From the NCBI RefSeq assembly GCF_900176465.1, contig NZ_FWXR01000008.1, positions 88,329-152,328 of the forward strand: DNA of 64,000 nt. The letters are read 5' to 3'. The notes under the pieces were generated by a model, which worked only from the letters and a program-made list of their open reading frames with translations, was not told where the DNA came from and ran no database searches. Of the stretch, positions 9,222 through 16,133 are shown piece by piece. The position numbers and the translations under genes were made by a program. Origin of the DNA: Fulvimarina manganoxydans. GTDB taxonomy: Bacteria > Pseudomonadota > Alphaproteobacteria > Rhizobiales > Rhizobiaceae. Positions within the stretch are counted from its first letter, which is position 1. Every line of letters starts with the position of its first letter.

Positions 9222-9557
9222 ATGCCCATCAGATCAACGTCACTCTTCGCCGTGCTCGCGATGTGTTTCGCGAGTTTCCCAACCCTTGCCGCCGACCCAT
9301 CGGTCGATGTTGAGGAGGGTCGTGAAATCTTCACCAAGAAGGCTGAACCAGCCTGTACCGTCTGCCACACGCTCGCCGATGCCGATGCGTCCGGTGCGAT
9401 CGGCCCGAACCTTAACGATTTGAAGCCGAGCGCGGACCGCGTCGCCGCAGCCGTCAAGAGCGGTATCGGCGTAATGCCGGCGTTCGCAGACAGCCTGACG
9501 GCCGACGAGATCGCGACTGTTTCGGCCTATGTGGCAGAGGTCGCCGGGAAGGAGTAG
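9222..9557 (+). CDS. sorB: Periplasmic cytochrome c, SorB-like electron acceptor
   Basis: A 111-residue monoheme cytochrome c. A signal peptide (STSLFAVLAMCFASFPTLAA) is followed by CTVCH (heme attachment) and a distal methionine probably in GIGVMPAFADSL. The sequence EGREIFTKKAEPACTVCHTLADADASGAIGPNL is typical of short class I cytochromes paired with sulfite dehydrogenases. It lies 266 bp after sorA with its own Shine-Dalgarno-like AAAGGAACTGAAAGC. Confidence 0.85.
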   Translation: MPIRSTSLFAVLAMCFASFPTLAADPSVDVEEGREIFTKKAEPACTVCHTLADADASGAIGPNLNDLKPSADRVAAAVKSGIGVMPAFADSLTADEIATVSAYVAEVAGKE

Positions 9558-9668
9558 CGCATGGCGCTCGGCCCGTCGTTTCGGATCGGTCGAAGCGCAC
9601 AACGTTTTAACGTCATCGGACCATTGGTTTTGTATACGGCTCTCGATCATCAGCGACAACAAGACCGG

Positions 9669-9764
9669 GACCCAGCGATGCTCGAAAGGGCGAAGGCGGG
9701 CGAGGCGATCGAGTTCATTGCCGAGCGCGTGCGCGGCAAGCTGACCGTCACAGAGATGAAGTGA
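9669..9764 (+). pseudogene. C-terminal stub of a CusF-like copper-binding protein
   Basis: The frame ending at 9764 carries a 31-residue tail (DPAMLERAKAGEAIEF, then IAERVRGKLTVTEMK). It is identical at 24 of 31 positions to the end of the intact CusF-like protein at 44501-44785. The upstream part with the His/Met copper ligands is missing and is replaced by unrelated sequence (from 9561, MALGPSFRIG). It is best read as a recombination remnant. Confidence 0.75.
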
Positions 9765-9886
9765 CGCCTCTGCGGGGGGCCAATGCGACAAGGCGCCAGG
9801 TCCTCCGATCCGACACTGCAAGCTCGGTCCTTCCAATCGGTAGTGACCGAGCCCTTCACAGACGTTCATTTGAAGGAAGACTGACA

Positions 9887-10351
9887 ATGACAGCTACGAA
9901 GAAGACGACCCTCGGAGCCGTTCTCGGAGCCGGTGCGATCGCATTGTTCTCGACGACGTTTCTCACTGAGGCCGGCGAGGCTATGACGGTCTATTCGTCG
10001 CCGACATGTGGCTGTTGCGCCGCCTGGGTCCGACATGTCGAGGACGCTGGCTACGACGTGACGGTCGACCACCTCGCCTCGGCCGATCTCTACGCCAGGA
10101 AGCAGGAGGCAGGTTTCTCGCCGCAGCACGCTTCCTGCCATACCGGCCTTATTGGCGGTTACGCCATTGAGGGCCACGTTCCGGCGGCAGAGATCGAGCG
10201 GCTTCTTGCCGAACGTCCTGACGCGGTCGGTCTGTCGGTTCCGGGCATGCCGGCGGATGCGCCGGGGATGGGATCCGGCAACACGCCTTACGACGTACTC
10301 CTCGTCAAAGCGGACGGCTCCACCGAGGTGTTCGCGAGCTATCCGCGTTGA
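9887..10351 (+). CDS. DUF411 copper-associated exported protein
   Basis: A 154-residue protein with an N-terminal hydrophobic export segment (TLGAVLGAGAIALFSTTFL) and a DUF411 domain. The hallmark is a clustered cysteine motif (SSPTCGCCAAWVRHVEDAGYDVTV), then FSPQHASCHTGLIGGYAIEGHVPA and GLSVPGMPADAPGM. DUF411 proteins occur in copper-resistance clusters and probably bind copper in the periplasm; the mechanism is not settled. The ATG at 9887 follows GAAGGAAGACTGACA. Its neighbour is the cusF stub, so this was probably once part of a copper operon. Confidence 0.85.
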   Translation: MTATKKTTLGAVLGAGAIALFSTTFLTEAGEAMTVYSSPTCGCCAAWVRHVEDAGYDVTVDHLASADLYARKQEAGFSPQHASCHTGLIGGYAIEGHVPAAEIERLLAERPDAVGLSVPGMPADAPGMGSGNTPYDVLLVKADGSTEVFASYPR

Positions 10352-10818
10352 GCCTTCGCATAGATTTCATGGCCACCATGTCCCTTAAATGCGGACAGGC
10401 AGTGGATCTGCAAGCAGCTACCTGCGAGTCCCGGTCGGACAGCCTCCTTGCGAAGAACCCCATTGGTTTGGGTATGAAAGGCTTACCAATGCCGGAGACA
10501 AATCGCTGGTCCGTACCGTTACATCGCGCGGTTTCGGCGTGAATTAATATTTCAGCGAAATCTGCTTTCATGCGATCTCTGCGGCAATCGAAGCGCCGGC
10601 GATCGGGCGCAATGCTGCTACGAGATCTTCTGCGCTTCTGACTTTCTGAGCATGTACGAAACCGGTCTTTTCGGGGAGGCTGGATGGGCTTCGCCTTCGC
10701 ATTCGAAGAAGCGCCGGCAGCTAGAACGCTAGAACTATACCAATTCGTATACTTCGAATGTGGAACGCTTGATAGATAATCTTGTTTTTATAAAAATTTT
10801 ACGGCGGGGGCTAAGACG
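10352..10818. other. Non-coding region upstream of dedA, carries one dyad operator
   Basis: About 470 bp with no convincing gene. Short frames on either strand have no recognisable content. The right end contains the dyad at 10735-10752 and an AT-rich leader before the dedA ATG at 10819. The base composition is lower in GC than on either side. Confidence 0.5.
10735..10752 (+). promoter_or_regulatory. 18-bp dyad operator, site 1 (dedA)
   Basis: CTATACC-AATT-CGTATAC, a near-palindrome matching CTATACG-N4-CGTATAG in 16 of 18 positions (spacer counted as free). It lies 67 bp before the DedA start. It is the only site in this set placed before a plus-strand gene. Confidence 0.75.
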
Positions 10819-11475
10819 ATGTTCGACTGGATCACGGGGTTTGTCACGCAATCGGGCTATCTTGGCATCGCGTTCTTGATGTTCGCGGAGAACATCTTTC
10901 CGCCGATTCCCTCCGAACTCATCATGCCGCTCGCCGGCTTTTCCGCCGCCGAGGGCGATCTGTCGCTGATCGGCGTGCTGGTCGCGGGCACGATCGGCTC
11001 TCTTCTCGGTGCCTTACCTTGGTACTACGCCGGGTACTACTTTAAGCTCGACCGGCTCAAGCGCCTCGCAGATCGCCACGGGCGATGGCTGACCATGACT
11101 TCCGACGATGTCGACACGGCATCGTCGTGGTTCCGACGCTATGGCGCGAGCGCGGTCTTCTTCGGAAGGCTCATCCCGACCGTTCGAACCCTGATCTCTG
11201 TGCCGGCGGGAATCAATCGGATGGGAATGGTGCGGTTCCTGGCCTGGTCGGCGCTCGGAACGGTAATGTGGACTGCGTTCCTGACGCTCGCGGGCTACGT
11301 TCTCCAGTCCCAGTACGACCTTGTCGCCGGCTGGCTCGATCCCGTCACGCAGGCGGTCGTCGCGTTCCTTGTCCTCGGCTACGTCTACCGGGTCGTCACG
11401 TTCGGGCGGCGGCAGAAGAAACAGCGGGAACGTCGAACGGACGAGAATGCGTCGTTGGTTCGGCAAGAGCGTTGA
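10819..11475 (+). CDS. DedA family membrane protein
   Basis: A 218-residue DedA/SNARE-associated family protein. It has the family hallmarks FAENIFPPIPSELIMPLAGF, GSLLGALPWYYAGYYF and FFGRLIPTVRTLISVPAGINRM (the FxGRxxPxxR motif), with about five hydrophobic stretches. DedA proteins flip or transport undecaprenyl phosphate or other lipids and support tolerance to cationic peptides and alkaline stress. The gene has the dyad operator upstream, and a second DedA domain occurs in the fusion at 16134-18104. Confidence 0.92.
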   Translation: MFDWITGFVTQSGYLGIAFLMFAENIFPPIPSELIMPLAGFSAAEGDLSLIGVLVAGTIGSLLGALPWYYAGYYFKLDRLKRLADRHGRWLTMTSDDVDTASSWFRRYGASAVFFGRLIPTVRTLISVPAGINRMGMVRFLAWSALGTVMWTAFLTLAGYVLQSQYDLVAGWLDPVTQAVVAFLVLGYVYRVVTFGRRQKKQRERRTDENASLVRQER

Positions 11476-11628
11476 ACCGGTCCGAAAAGTCATAATCCCG
11501 ATCGGTCGATACGATGGAGGTGCGCTGATCGCCGTCCAACGAGAGCATCCATTTCGCTTCTTCGCCCGCGAAACCGGCGGTTACGGCGAGTGCGAGCAGG
11601 TCGATACGGCGGAGTGGCATGGGCAACC

Positions 11629-12240
11629 TCAACGGGAGCGGAACAGGGACGGTTTGCGGATGAAATCGGAGACCTTGTCGATCCCCGCCATGGCGGACAC
11701 CGTTTCCCCGACGCGGACGACGAATGCGACGAACGGGCTCAGCAGGCCGGATCGGAGAAACGCCGATGCACAGACGCCGATCGATGCGCCGGCGACAACG
11801 TCCGTCGGGAAATGCACGCCGAGAGCGACCCGCGACCAGCCGACGAGAACGGTCGCCGTCGCGAGGATCGCGGCGATCCGTGAACGCCCGGCAACGGCGA
11901 GGCTCGCGGTCACTGCTGCCATAACGGCCACGTGGTCGCTCGGGAACGAACTGTCGGCGGCATGGTCGAGGACGTTCCCCGCGAGACCGATCATGAAGGG
12001 TCTCGGTTCGAAAAGAAGAAACGAGATCAGTCCGGAAAAGGCCAGAGCCATGCCTGCGGCGATCGCCGCCGTGGCTCCGTCTGTCCGGTCACTGTCCCTG
12101 TCGCGAAGCCAGAGTGCAATCAGGGCGAACGGAACGAGCGCGATCAGCCAGTCCGCCGCTCCGATCTCGAACGGCGCCAACGTTTCGGCGGCGAAGCCGT
12201 GAATGAAGGGGAACAGTGAAAGGTCGAACTGGGTAGGCAT
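11629..12240 (-). CDS. PAP2 family phosphatase, BcrC/undecaprenyl-diphosphatase-like
   Basis: A 203-residue membrane phosphatase with the three PAP2 motifs in order: LLFEPRPFMIG, SSFPSDHVAVMAA and SRVALGVHFPTDVVAG, spread among about five helices. The length and PSDH form resemble BcrC/YbjG undecaprenyl pyrophosphatases, which recycle the wall lipid carrier and give bacitracin tolerance. A lipid-phosphate phosphatase role is also possible. It is controlled by the dyad 61 bp upstream. Confidence 0.85.
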   Translation of the reverse strand: MPTQFDLSLFPFIHGFAAETLAPFEIGAADWLIALVPFALIALWLRDRDSDRTDGATAAIAAGMALAFSGLISFLLFEPRPFMIGLAGNVLDHAADSSFPSDHVAVMAAVTASLAVAGRSRIAAILATATVLVGWSRVALGVHFPTDVVAGASIGVCASAFLRSGLLSPFVAFVVRVGETVSAMAGIDKVSDFIRKPSLFRSR

Positions 12241-12300
12241 GACATCCTCTCGATGGATGCCCGATGATCGCGGATGAGGTTCGCGGGCGTGTGGCCGGAA

Positions 12301-12318
12301 CTATACGGATCGGTAACA
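12301..12318 (-). promoter_or_regulatory. Dyad operator, site 2 (bcrC-like gene)
   Basis: CTATACG-GATC-GGTAACA on the plus strand. The left half is perfect and the right half keeps GTA. It lies 61 bp ahead of the phosphatase start at 12240 and directly abuts the hairpin that ends the porin gene. Confidence 0.7.
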
Positions 12319-12341
12319 GTGCGGCGCAGAATGCGCCGCAC
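12319..12341 (-). terminator. Hairpin terminator after porin gene
   Basis: A perfect 10-bp stem (GTGCGGCGCA) with a 3-nt loop starts 14 bp beyond the porin stop on the minus strand. The following minus-strand sequence, TGTTACC, is a weak U-tract. Confidence 0.6.
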
Positions 12342-12354
12342 CAGACCTCGACCG

Positions 12355-13122
12355 TCAGTCGAAGCGATAGGAGACCGTCGCCCAGAGGGTGCTGAAATCG
12401 GTCCGGTCGTTCGTTCTGGCGTTGAAGTCGATCGCGCCGGCTGCGTTTCGGCCCGTCGCCGACCAGTCGCTCTTGCCGAGATCGGTGTAGAGGTATTCGA
12501 GCCCGAGCGAGACATGCGGATCGATCAGATATTCGATGCCGCCGCCGACGGTGTAGCCGATGTCGAACTTGTCCTTGTTCTCGGAAAAGGACCCGCCGTA
12601 GGGACCGGAAACACTGGTCGACTGGCTTCTCCCGGCATAGGCGAAGCCGCCGGTGCCGTAGACAAGCAGATCGTCGAAGGTATAACCGATACGGCCCCTG
12701 ACAGTCCCCAGATAGTCGATCCTGTCCTTGGTGGTGAAGTCCACGCCACCGACGGAAAACCCTCGATCCGTCGATCCGCTCATCAGGCTGATGTCGGTCA
12801 GCGCTCCGACGACGATATCGCCGATCCGATAATCGTAACCGATACGCGCACCGCCGGAGAAACCTGCCTTCGGGTTGCCGGTGTCGTAGACGGTCGTGGC
12901 GGACAACGGCGTCGGGTCGAAGAGGACGTCCGGACCATCCCTGCCGAACGCCGCTCCGCCCTGGCCACCGATATACAGGCCTGACCACGTGCCCTTCGGC
13001 TCGACGATGGCGATAGGTTCGGATGGAGACCTCTCGGGTATGACGAGATCGGCGGCGGACGCGCCGATCGTCGTCGACATCATGCTCGATGCCGCGATGA
13101 CTGCCAGCTTTCGCAACAGCAT
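12355..13122 (-). CDS. Outer-membrane beta-barrel protein, Omp25/Omp31-like
   Basis: About 255 residues with a signal peptide (LAVIAASSMMSTTIGASAA). The mature part looks like an eight-stranded barrel: WSGLYIGGQGGAAFG, GGARIGYDYRIGDIVVGA, RGRIGYTFDDLLVYGTGGFAYAG and VGGGIEYLIDPHVSLGLEYLYTDLG. A terminal aromatic strand reads LWATVSYRFD. This architecture matches the rhizobial Omp25/31 group. The start at 13122 is chosen because the hydrophobic core follows at once; an ATG at 13137 is an alternative. A half-dyad lies 166 bp upstream. Confidence 0.85.
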   Translation of the reverse strand: MLLRKLAVIAASSMMSTTIGASAADLVIPERSPSEPIAIVEPKGTWSGLYIGGQGGAAFGRDGPDVLFDPTPLSATTVYDTGNPKAGFSGGARIGYDYRIGDIVVGALTDISLMSGSTDRGFSVGGVDFTTKDRIDYLGTVRGRIGYTFDDLLVYGTGGFAYAGRSQSTSVSGPYGGSFSENKDKFDIGYTVGGGIEYLIDPHVSLGLEYLYTDLGKSDWSATGRNAAGAIDFNARTNDRTDFSTLWATVSYRFD

Positions 13123-13287
13123 CACTCCTCGGGGCATACTGATGCATAGCCGATCCCCCGACGCCCCGACCAGGGGACCGGCATCGACGATGATCGTGGC
13201 GACTCGGGACGGGGTTAAGTCCGTCCGCCTGACGACGTCGTCGTGCCGCCTGTCTATGCTTCCGCTGTGGCCACGAGATTGCCGGAA

Positions 13288-13305
13288 CTATACGGATGAT
13301 ATGGA
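13288..13305 (-). promoter_or_regulatory. Half dyad operator, site 3 (porin)
   Basis: CTATACG-GATG-ATATGGA: the left half and the flanking CCGGAA are identical to site 2, but the right half is not conserved. It lies 166 bp upstream of the porin start, further than the other sites. Confidence 0.45.
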
Positions 13306-13334
13306 CCTGCCGTCGTCCTTGCAGAGCGCTTTCG

Positions 13335-13727
13335 TCAGATTAGCCCGAATGCTTTCGACCAGCTCATGAGAACGACAGCGCCGTTCGCGATGAGCAGGAA
13401 AAAGACGGAGGCCGAACCGAGGTCTTTCGCCTCTTTTGCAAAAAGGCTCCAGTCTTGGGAGAGATGATCGACGACCTTCTCGATCGCCGTGTTCAGGGCT
13501 TCGGCGGTGAAAAGCATTGCGACGAGCACGATCTGCAAGACGATCCACCACATCCGAACACCAAGGCTGATATGGAGCGCAAAGATGATCGCAGCCCCGA
13601 GAATCTCGTGGCGGAACGCCTGCTCGCGCCAGAGGACGCGGATACCGCCCAGCGAATAGCTCGCAGCGGCGAGCACGTGGGCAGGTCCGGTCAGTTTGGG
13701 CGGAATGTCCGGCTCGTTTTCGTTCAA
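13335..13727 (-). CDS. dgkA: Diacylglycerol kinase
   Basis: A 130-residue integral membrane kinase that phosphorylates diacylglycerol to phosphatidate. Signatures are LWREQAFRHEI, the catalytic EALNTAIEKVVDHLS and AKDLGSASVFF. Three helices are visible and the length is typical. Its ATG overlaps the eptA stop by 4 bp, so it is translationally coupled. That makes sense because EptA releases diacylglycerol when it takes phosphoethanolamine from phosphatidylethanolamine, and DgkA recycles it. Confidence 0.95.
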   Translation of the reverse strand: MNENEPDIPPKLTGPAHVLAAASYSLGGIRVLWREQAFRHEILGAAIIFALHISLGVRMWWIVLQIVLVAMLFTAEALNTAIEKVVDHLSQDWSLFAKEAKDLGSASVFFLLIANGAVVLMSWSKAFGLI

Positions 13728-15376
13728 GCGCCCGGCTCCTCGTCTTGAGGTTGGGCGCTGCCGGCGCCCGGGCCGGTTTCGCGACAGGAAACCGAGAAAT
13801 CGAGAGCCGGATCATAGACCTTGGTCATGACGGACATCAGACCCAGAACGGAGTGGAAGAGATTATCGTGGCTGAGAGGTTCGACCCTTCGGGCCTCGAT
13901 GCAGGACTGGTCGAGACCATCGTCCTTCGCGAACGCCTCCGAGAACCATGCGATCATCGGGACATGCGTCTGTTCCTTCGGCGCCATGAAATAAGGAGCG
14001 GCATGAAGATACAGCCCGCTCTCGCCCAGCGACTCGCCGTGATCGGAAACATAGATCATGGCGGCGTCGATACGGTCCGACTGTTCCCGAAGACGATCGA
14101 TGATCTGACCGAGATTCCGGTCCGTCTGGACGATCGTGTTGTCGTAGGCGTTGACGAGTTCCTGGCTGGTACAGTCCGCCAACTGGGGTGTTCGGCAATC
14201 GGGCTCGAAGTGCCGTGCTTCCTCTCCGTATCGGCGGAAATAGGCTGGCCCGTGACTGCCGATCTGATGAAGAACGATGACGGTATCGTTCTTCACGCCG
14301 GCGAGCACCTCCTTTAGACGGTTCGCGAGAACATCGTCACGACATTCCCCGTCCTCGCAGAATGACGGATCGGCAGTATCGGGGAGAAACTCATAAACGG
14401 TCCGGTCTGCGACGCCCTTGGATCCGGTGTTGTTGTCGAGCCAGAGCGTTTCGATCCCGGCATGGCCGAGGACATCGAGGAGGTTCTCGGTCCATTTTCC
14501 CTTGGTTTCGGAATAATCGTCTCGGGAATAGACGGAGAACATGCAAGGCAGGGAAACTGCGGTCGCCGTTCCGCAACTTGAGACATTCGAGAATGCGATG
14601 ACGTCCCGCTTCGACAATTCGGGATTGGTGTCGCGTTCGTAGCCGAGGAGGCCGAAATTCCGCGCACGAGCGGTTTCACCGGCAACGAGGACGAGGACTT
14701 TCGGTCGTGCACGGTTGCCACGAGGGGTCGAGCGCGCATCCTCGCCAAGCTTTGTCAGGATCTGGTTCCGGTTCTGGAAGTGCCGGTCGATCACCTTCCC
14801 GACGCCGACGATAGCGCTTGCCGGGTTGAGGCTCGCCATCAGGTCGCGATGATTACGGAACGTCGCGGCGAATACCGATAAATTCAGAAAGACGATGCCG
14901 AGCACGACGAGGACCGACGGCAGGATGAGTGCCGTGTTCCATCTGGCCTTCGCCAGAACGGCACGGTGCCGGATGCGGACCCACGCGATGAAGACTGCCG
15001 GAAGAAGCCCGTAAACGACCATGTGAACGATGAAGTTCGGCGTGACGAGTGCGCCGGCTTCCGCCGCCGTCGTCTCCAGCGCGTTCCGGATCATGTCGCG
15101 ATCGACGACGATCCCGAACGTGTCGACATAATAGGACGAGACGGCCGCGATCAGGACGAAGACGATGAACACCGGCTTGATCACATATTTCATCGAGAAC
15201 ATCGTCAGAAGCGACGCGCCGAGGAGGAAAATCGCGACCGCGAACCCGGCGAGCGCGCCGGGAAATTCTTCAAAATAGGTCCAGGCCTTCATCCAGAAGG
15301 TGGCGTTGGCGGTGGAGAGAACGAAGGCTGTCACGAGCATGCTCAACTGGATGCTCGTCAGGCTTGGACGCTTCAT
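13724..15376 (-). CDS. eptA: Lipid A phosphoethanolamine transferase (EptA/MCR family)
   Basis: A 550-residue inner-membrane enzyme. Five N-terminal helices occupy about residues 10-180, then comes a periplasmic sulfatase-fold domain. Catalytic-site features are VLVLVAGETARARNFGLLGYERDTNP (metal-binding Glu), SCGTATAVSLPCMFS (nucleophile Thr) and YVSDHGESLGE with LHAAPYF (zinc ligands). Paired cysteines (CEDGEC, CRTPQLADC) fit the disulfides of the family. It adds phosphoethanolamine to lipid A, lowering its negative charge and conferring polymyxin tolerance. It lies between cytochrome b561 and dgkA. Confidence 0.93.
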   Translation of the reverse strand: MKRPSLTSIQLSMLVTAFVLSTANATFWMKAWTYFEEFPGALAGFAVAIFLLGASLLTMFSMKYVIKPVFIVFVLIAAVSSYYVDTFGIVVDRDMIRNALETTAAEAGALVTPNFIVHMVVYGLLPAVFIAWVRIRHRAVLAKARWNTALILPSVLVVLGIVFLNLSVFAATFRNHRDLMASLNPASAIVGVGKVIDRHFQNRNQILTKLGEDARSTPRGNRARPKVLVLVAGETARARNFGLLGYERDTNPELSKRDVIAFSNVSSCGTATAVSLPCMFSVYSRDDYSETKGKWTENLLDVLGHAGIETLWLDNNTGSKGVADRTVYEFLPDTADPSFCEDGECRDDVLANRLKEVLAGVKNDTVIVLHQIGSHGPAYFRRYGEEARHFEPDCRTPQLADCTSQELVNAYDNTIVQTDRNLGQIIDRLREQSDRIDAAMIYVSDHGESLGESGLYLHAAPYFMAPKEQTHVPMIAWFSEAFAKDDGLDQSCIEARRVEPLSHDNLFHSVLGLMSVMTKVYDPALDFSVSCRETGPGAGSAQPQDEEPGA

Positions 15377-15484
15377 GGAATGTGACTTTGTCGTCGATTA
15401 GTACGGCACCTCGGCTTGGCCTTCTCGGGCCCTGAGAACGCGGGAAAGCGAGCCGAAGCTGTTCAGGATGGCGGGAGGGAACGA

Positions 15485-16000
15485 TCAGGATGCGTGTCGC
15501 ACGCCCGGCAGCATGCGTTTGAGCGCACCGGTCTTGAACCAGAAGTGCTGCGCCAAAGCCCCGACGACGTGAAGGCCGATCAACGCCAGCAGCGGGTTCC
15601 AGAAGAATGTATGATAGCCGGCAAGATCGTCATTGCCGGTGAACCATGCAGCGAGGCCGAGAACCGGCATGACCAGAAGCACGACATAGATGAGGACATG
15701 CGTCACCTTCGCGAGTGTCGAGGCCCATGTCGGCTCGCCTTCGGGATGGGGCGGGCGGCCGTTGACGAAACGGTCGAGAAGACGAACGGCCGCAGCGGCG
15801 AGGACGAGGGTTCCCAGCACGATATGGGAGTAGCCGAGGAGGACGGTCGTCTGGTCGAGCGCCTTGCCCTCCAGCGTCCCGTCCCAGAAGGCGATCATGT
15901 ATTCGCCTTCGATCCACTGGCCAATGATCAGAACGACGATGGTCCAGTGAAGGAAGACGTTGAGGCCGGTCCAGTGGGCGCGGCTGACGGTGGTGGACAT
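15485..16000 (-). CDS. Cytochrome b561
   Basis: A 171-residue four-helix di-heme b protein. Likely heme ligands are the histidines in NVFLHWTIVVLIIGQW, LGYSHIVLGTLVLA, THVLIYVVLLVMPVLG and LLALIGLHVVGALAQHFWF, the standard pattern of bacterial CybB. It probably oxidises quinol or handles superoxide or reducing equivalents at the membrane. The ATG at 16000, preceded at a distance by GGAG, is preferred over a GTG at 16012. It is the first gene of an operon with eptA and dgkA, with the dyad 79 bp upstream. Confidence 0.88.
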   Translation of the reverse strand: MSTTVSRAHWTGLNVFLHWTIVVLIIGQWIEGEYMIAFWDGTLEGKALDQTTVLLGYSHIVLGTLVLAAAAVRLLDRFVNGRPPHPEGEPTWASTLAKVTHVLIYVVLLVMPVLGLAAWFTGNDDLAGYHTFFWNPLLALIGLHVVGALAQHFWFKTGALKRMLPGVRHAS

Positions 16001-16078
16001 GGGCGAAGGCACTCCGTTCGGAAAGGATGGGTCCGCTTCCCCTCTGAACCTCTGCCATCGTCATCCGCCTTGCCGGAT

Positions 16079-16096
16079 CTATACGATTTCGTAATC
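16079..16096 (-). promoter_or_regulatory. Dyad operator, site 4 (b561-eptA-dgkA)
   Basis: CTATACG-ATTT-CGTAATC. The left half is perfect and CGTA is kept in the right half. It lies 79 bp upstream of the cytochrome b561 start and is the only candidate control site for the three-gene operon. Confidence 0.72.
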
Positions 16097-16133
16097 CTCG
16101 CCATTTCCTTCGGATTCGCCGGGTATCCGCGCA

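Noticed and set aside
9625..9642. GTATAC near 9635 as a further copy of the dyad
   Set aside because: The second half does not match and the distance to any start is wrong; GTATAC alone is too short to count.
11396..11620. Minus-strand frame of about 75 residues between dedA and the PAP2 gene
   Set aside because: It overlaps the 3' end of dedA in antisense, has no recognisable domain, and its short hydrophobic start is not a convincing signal peptide.
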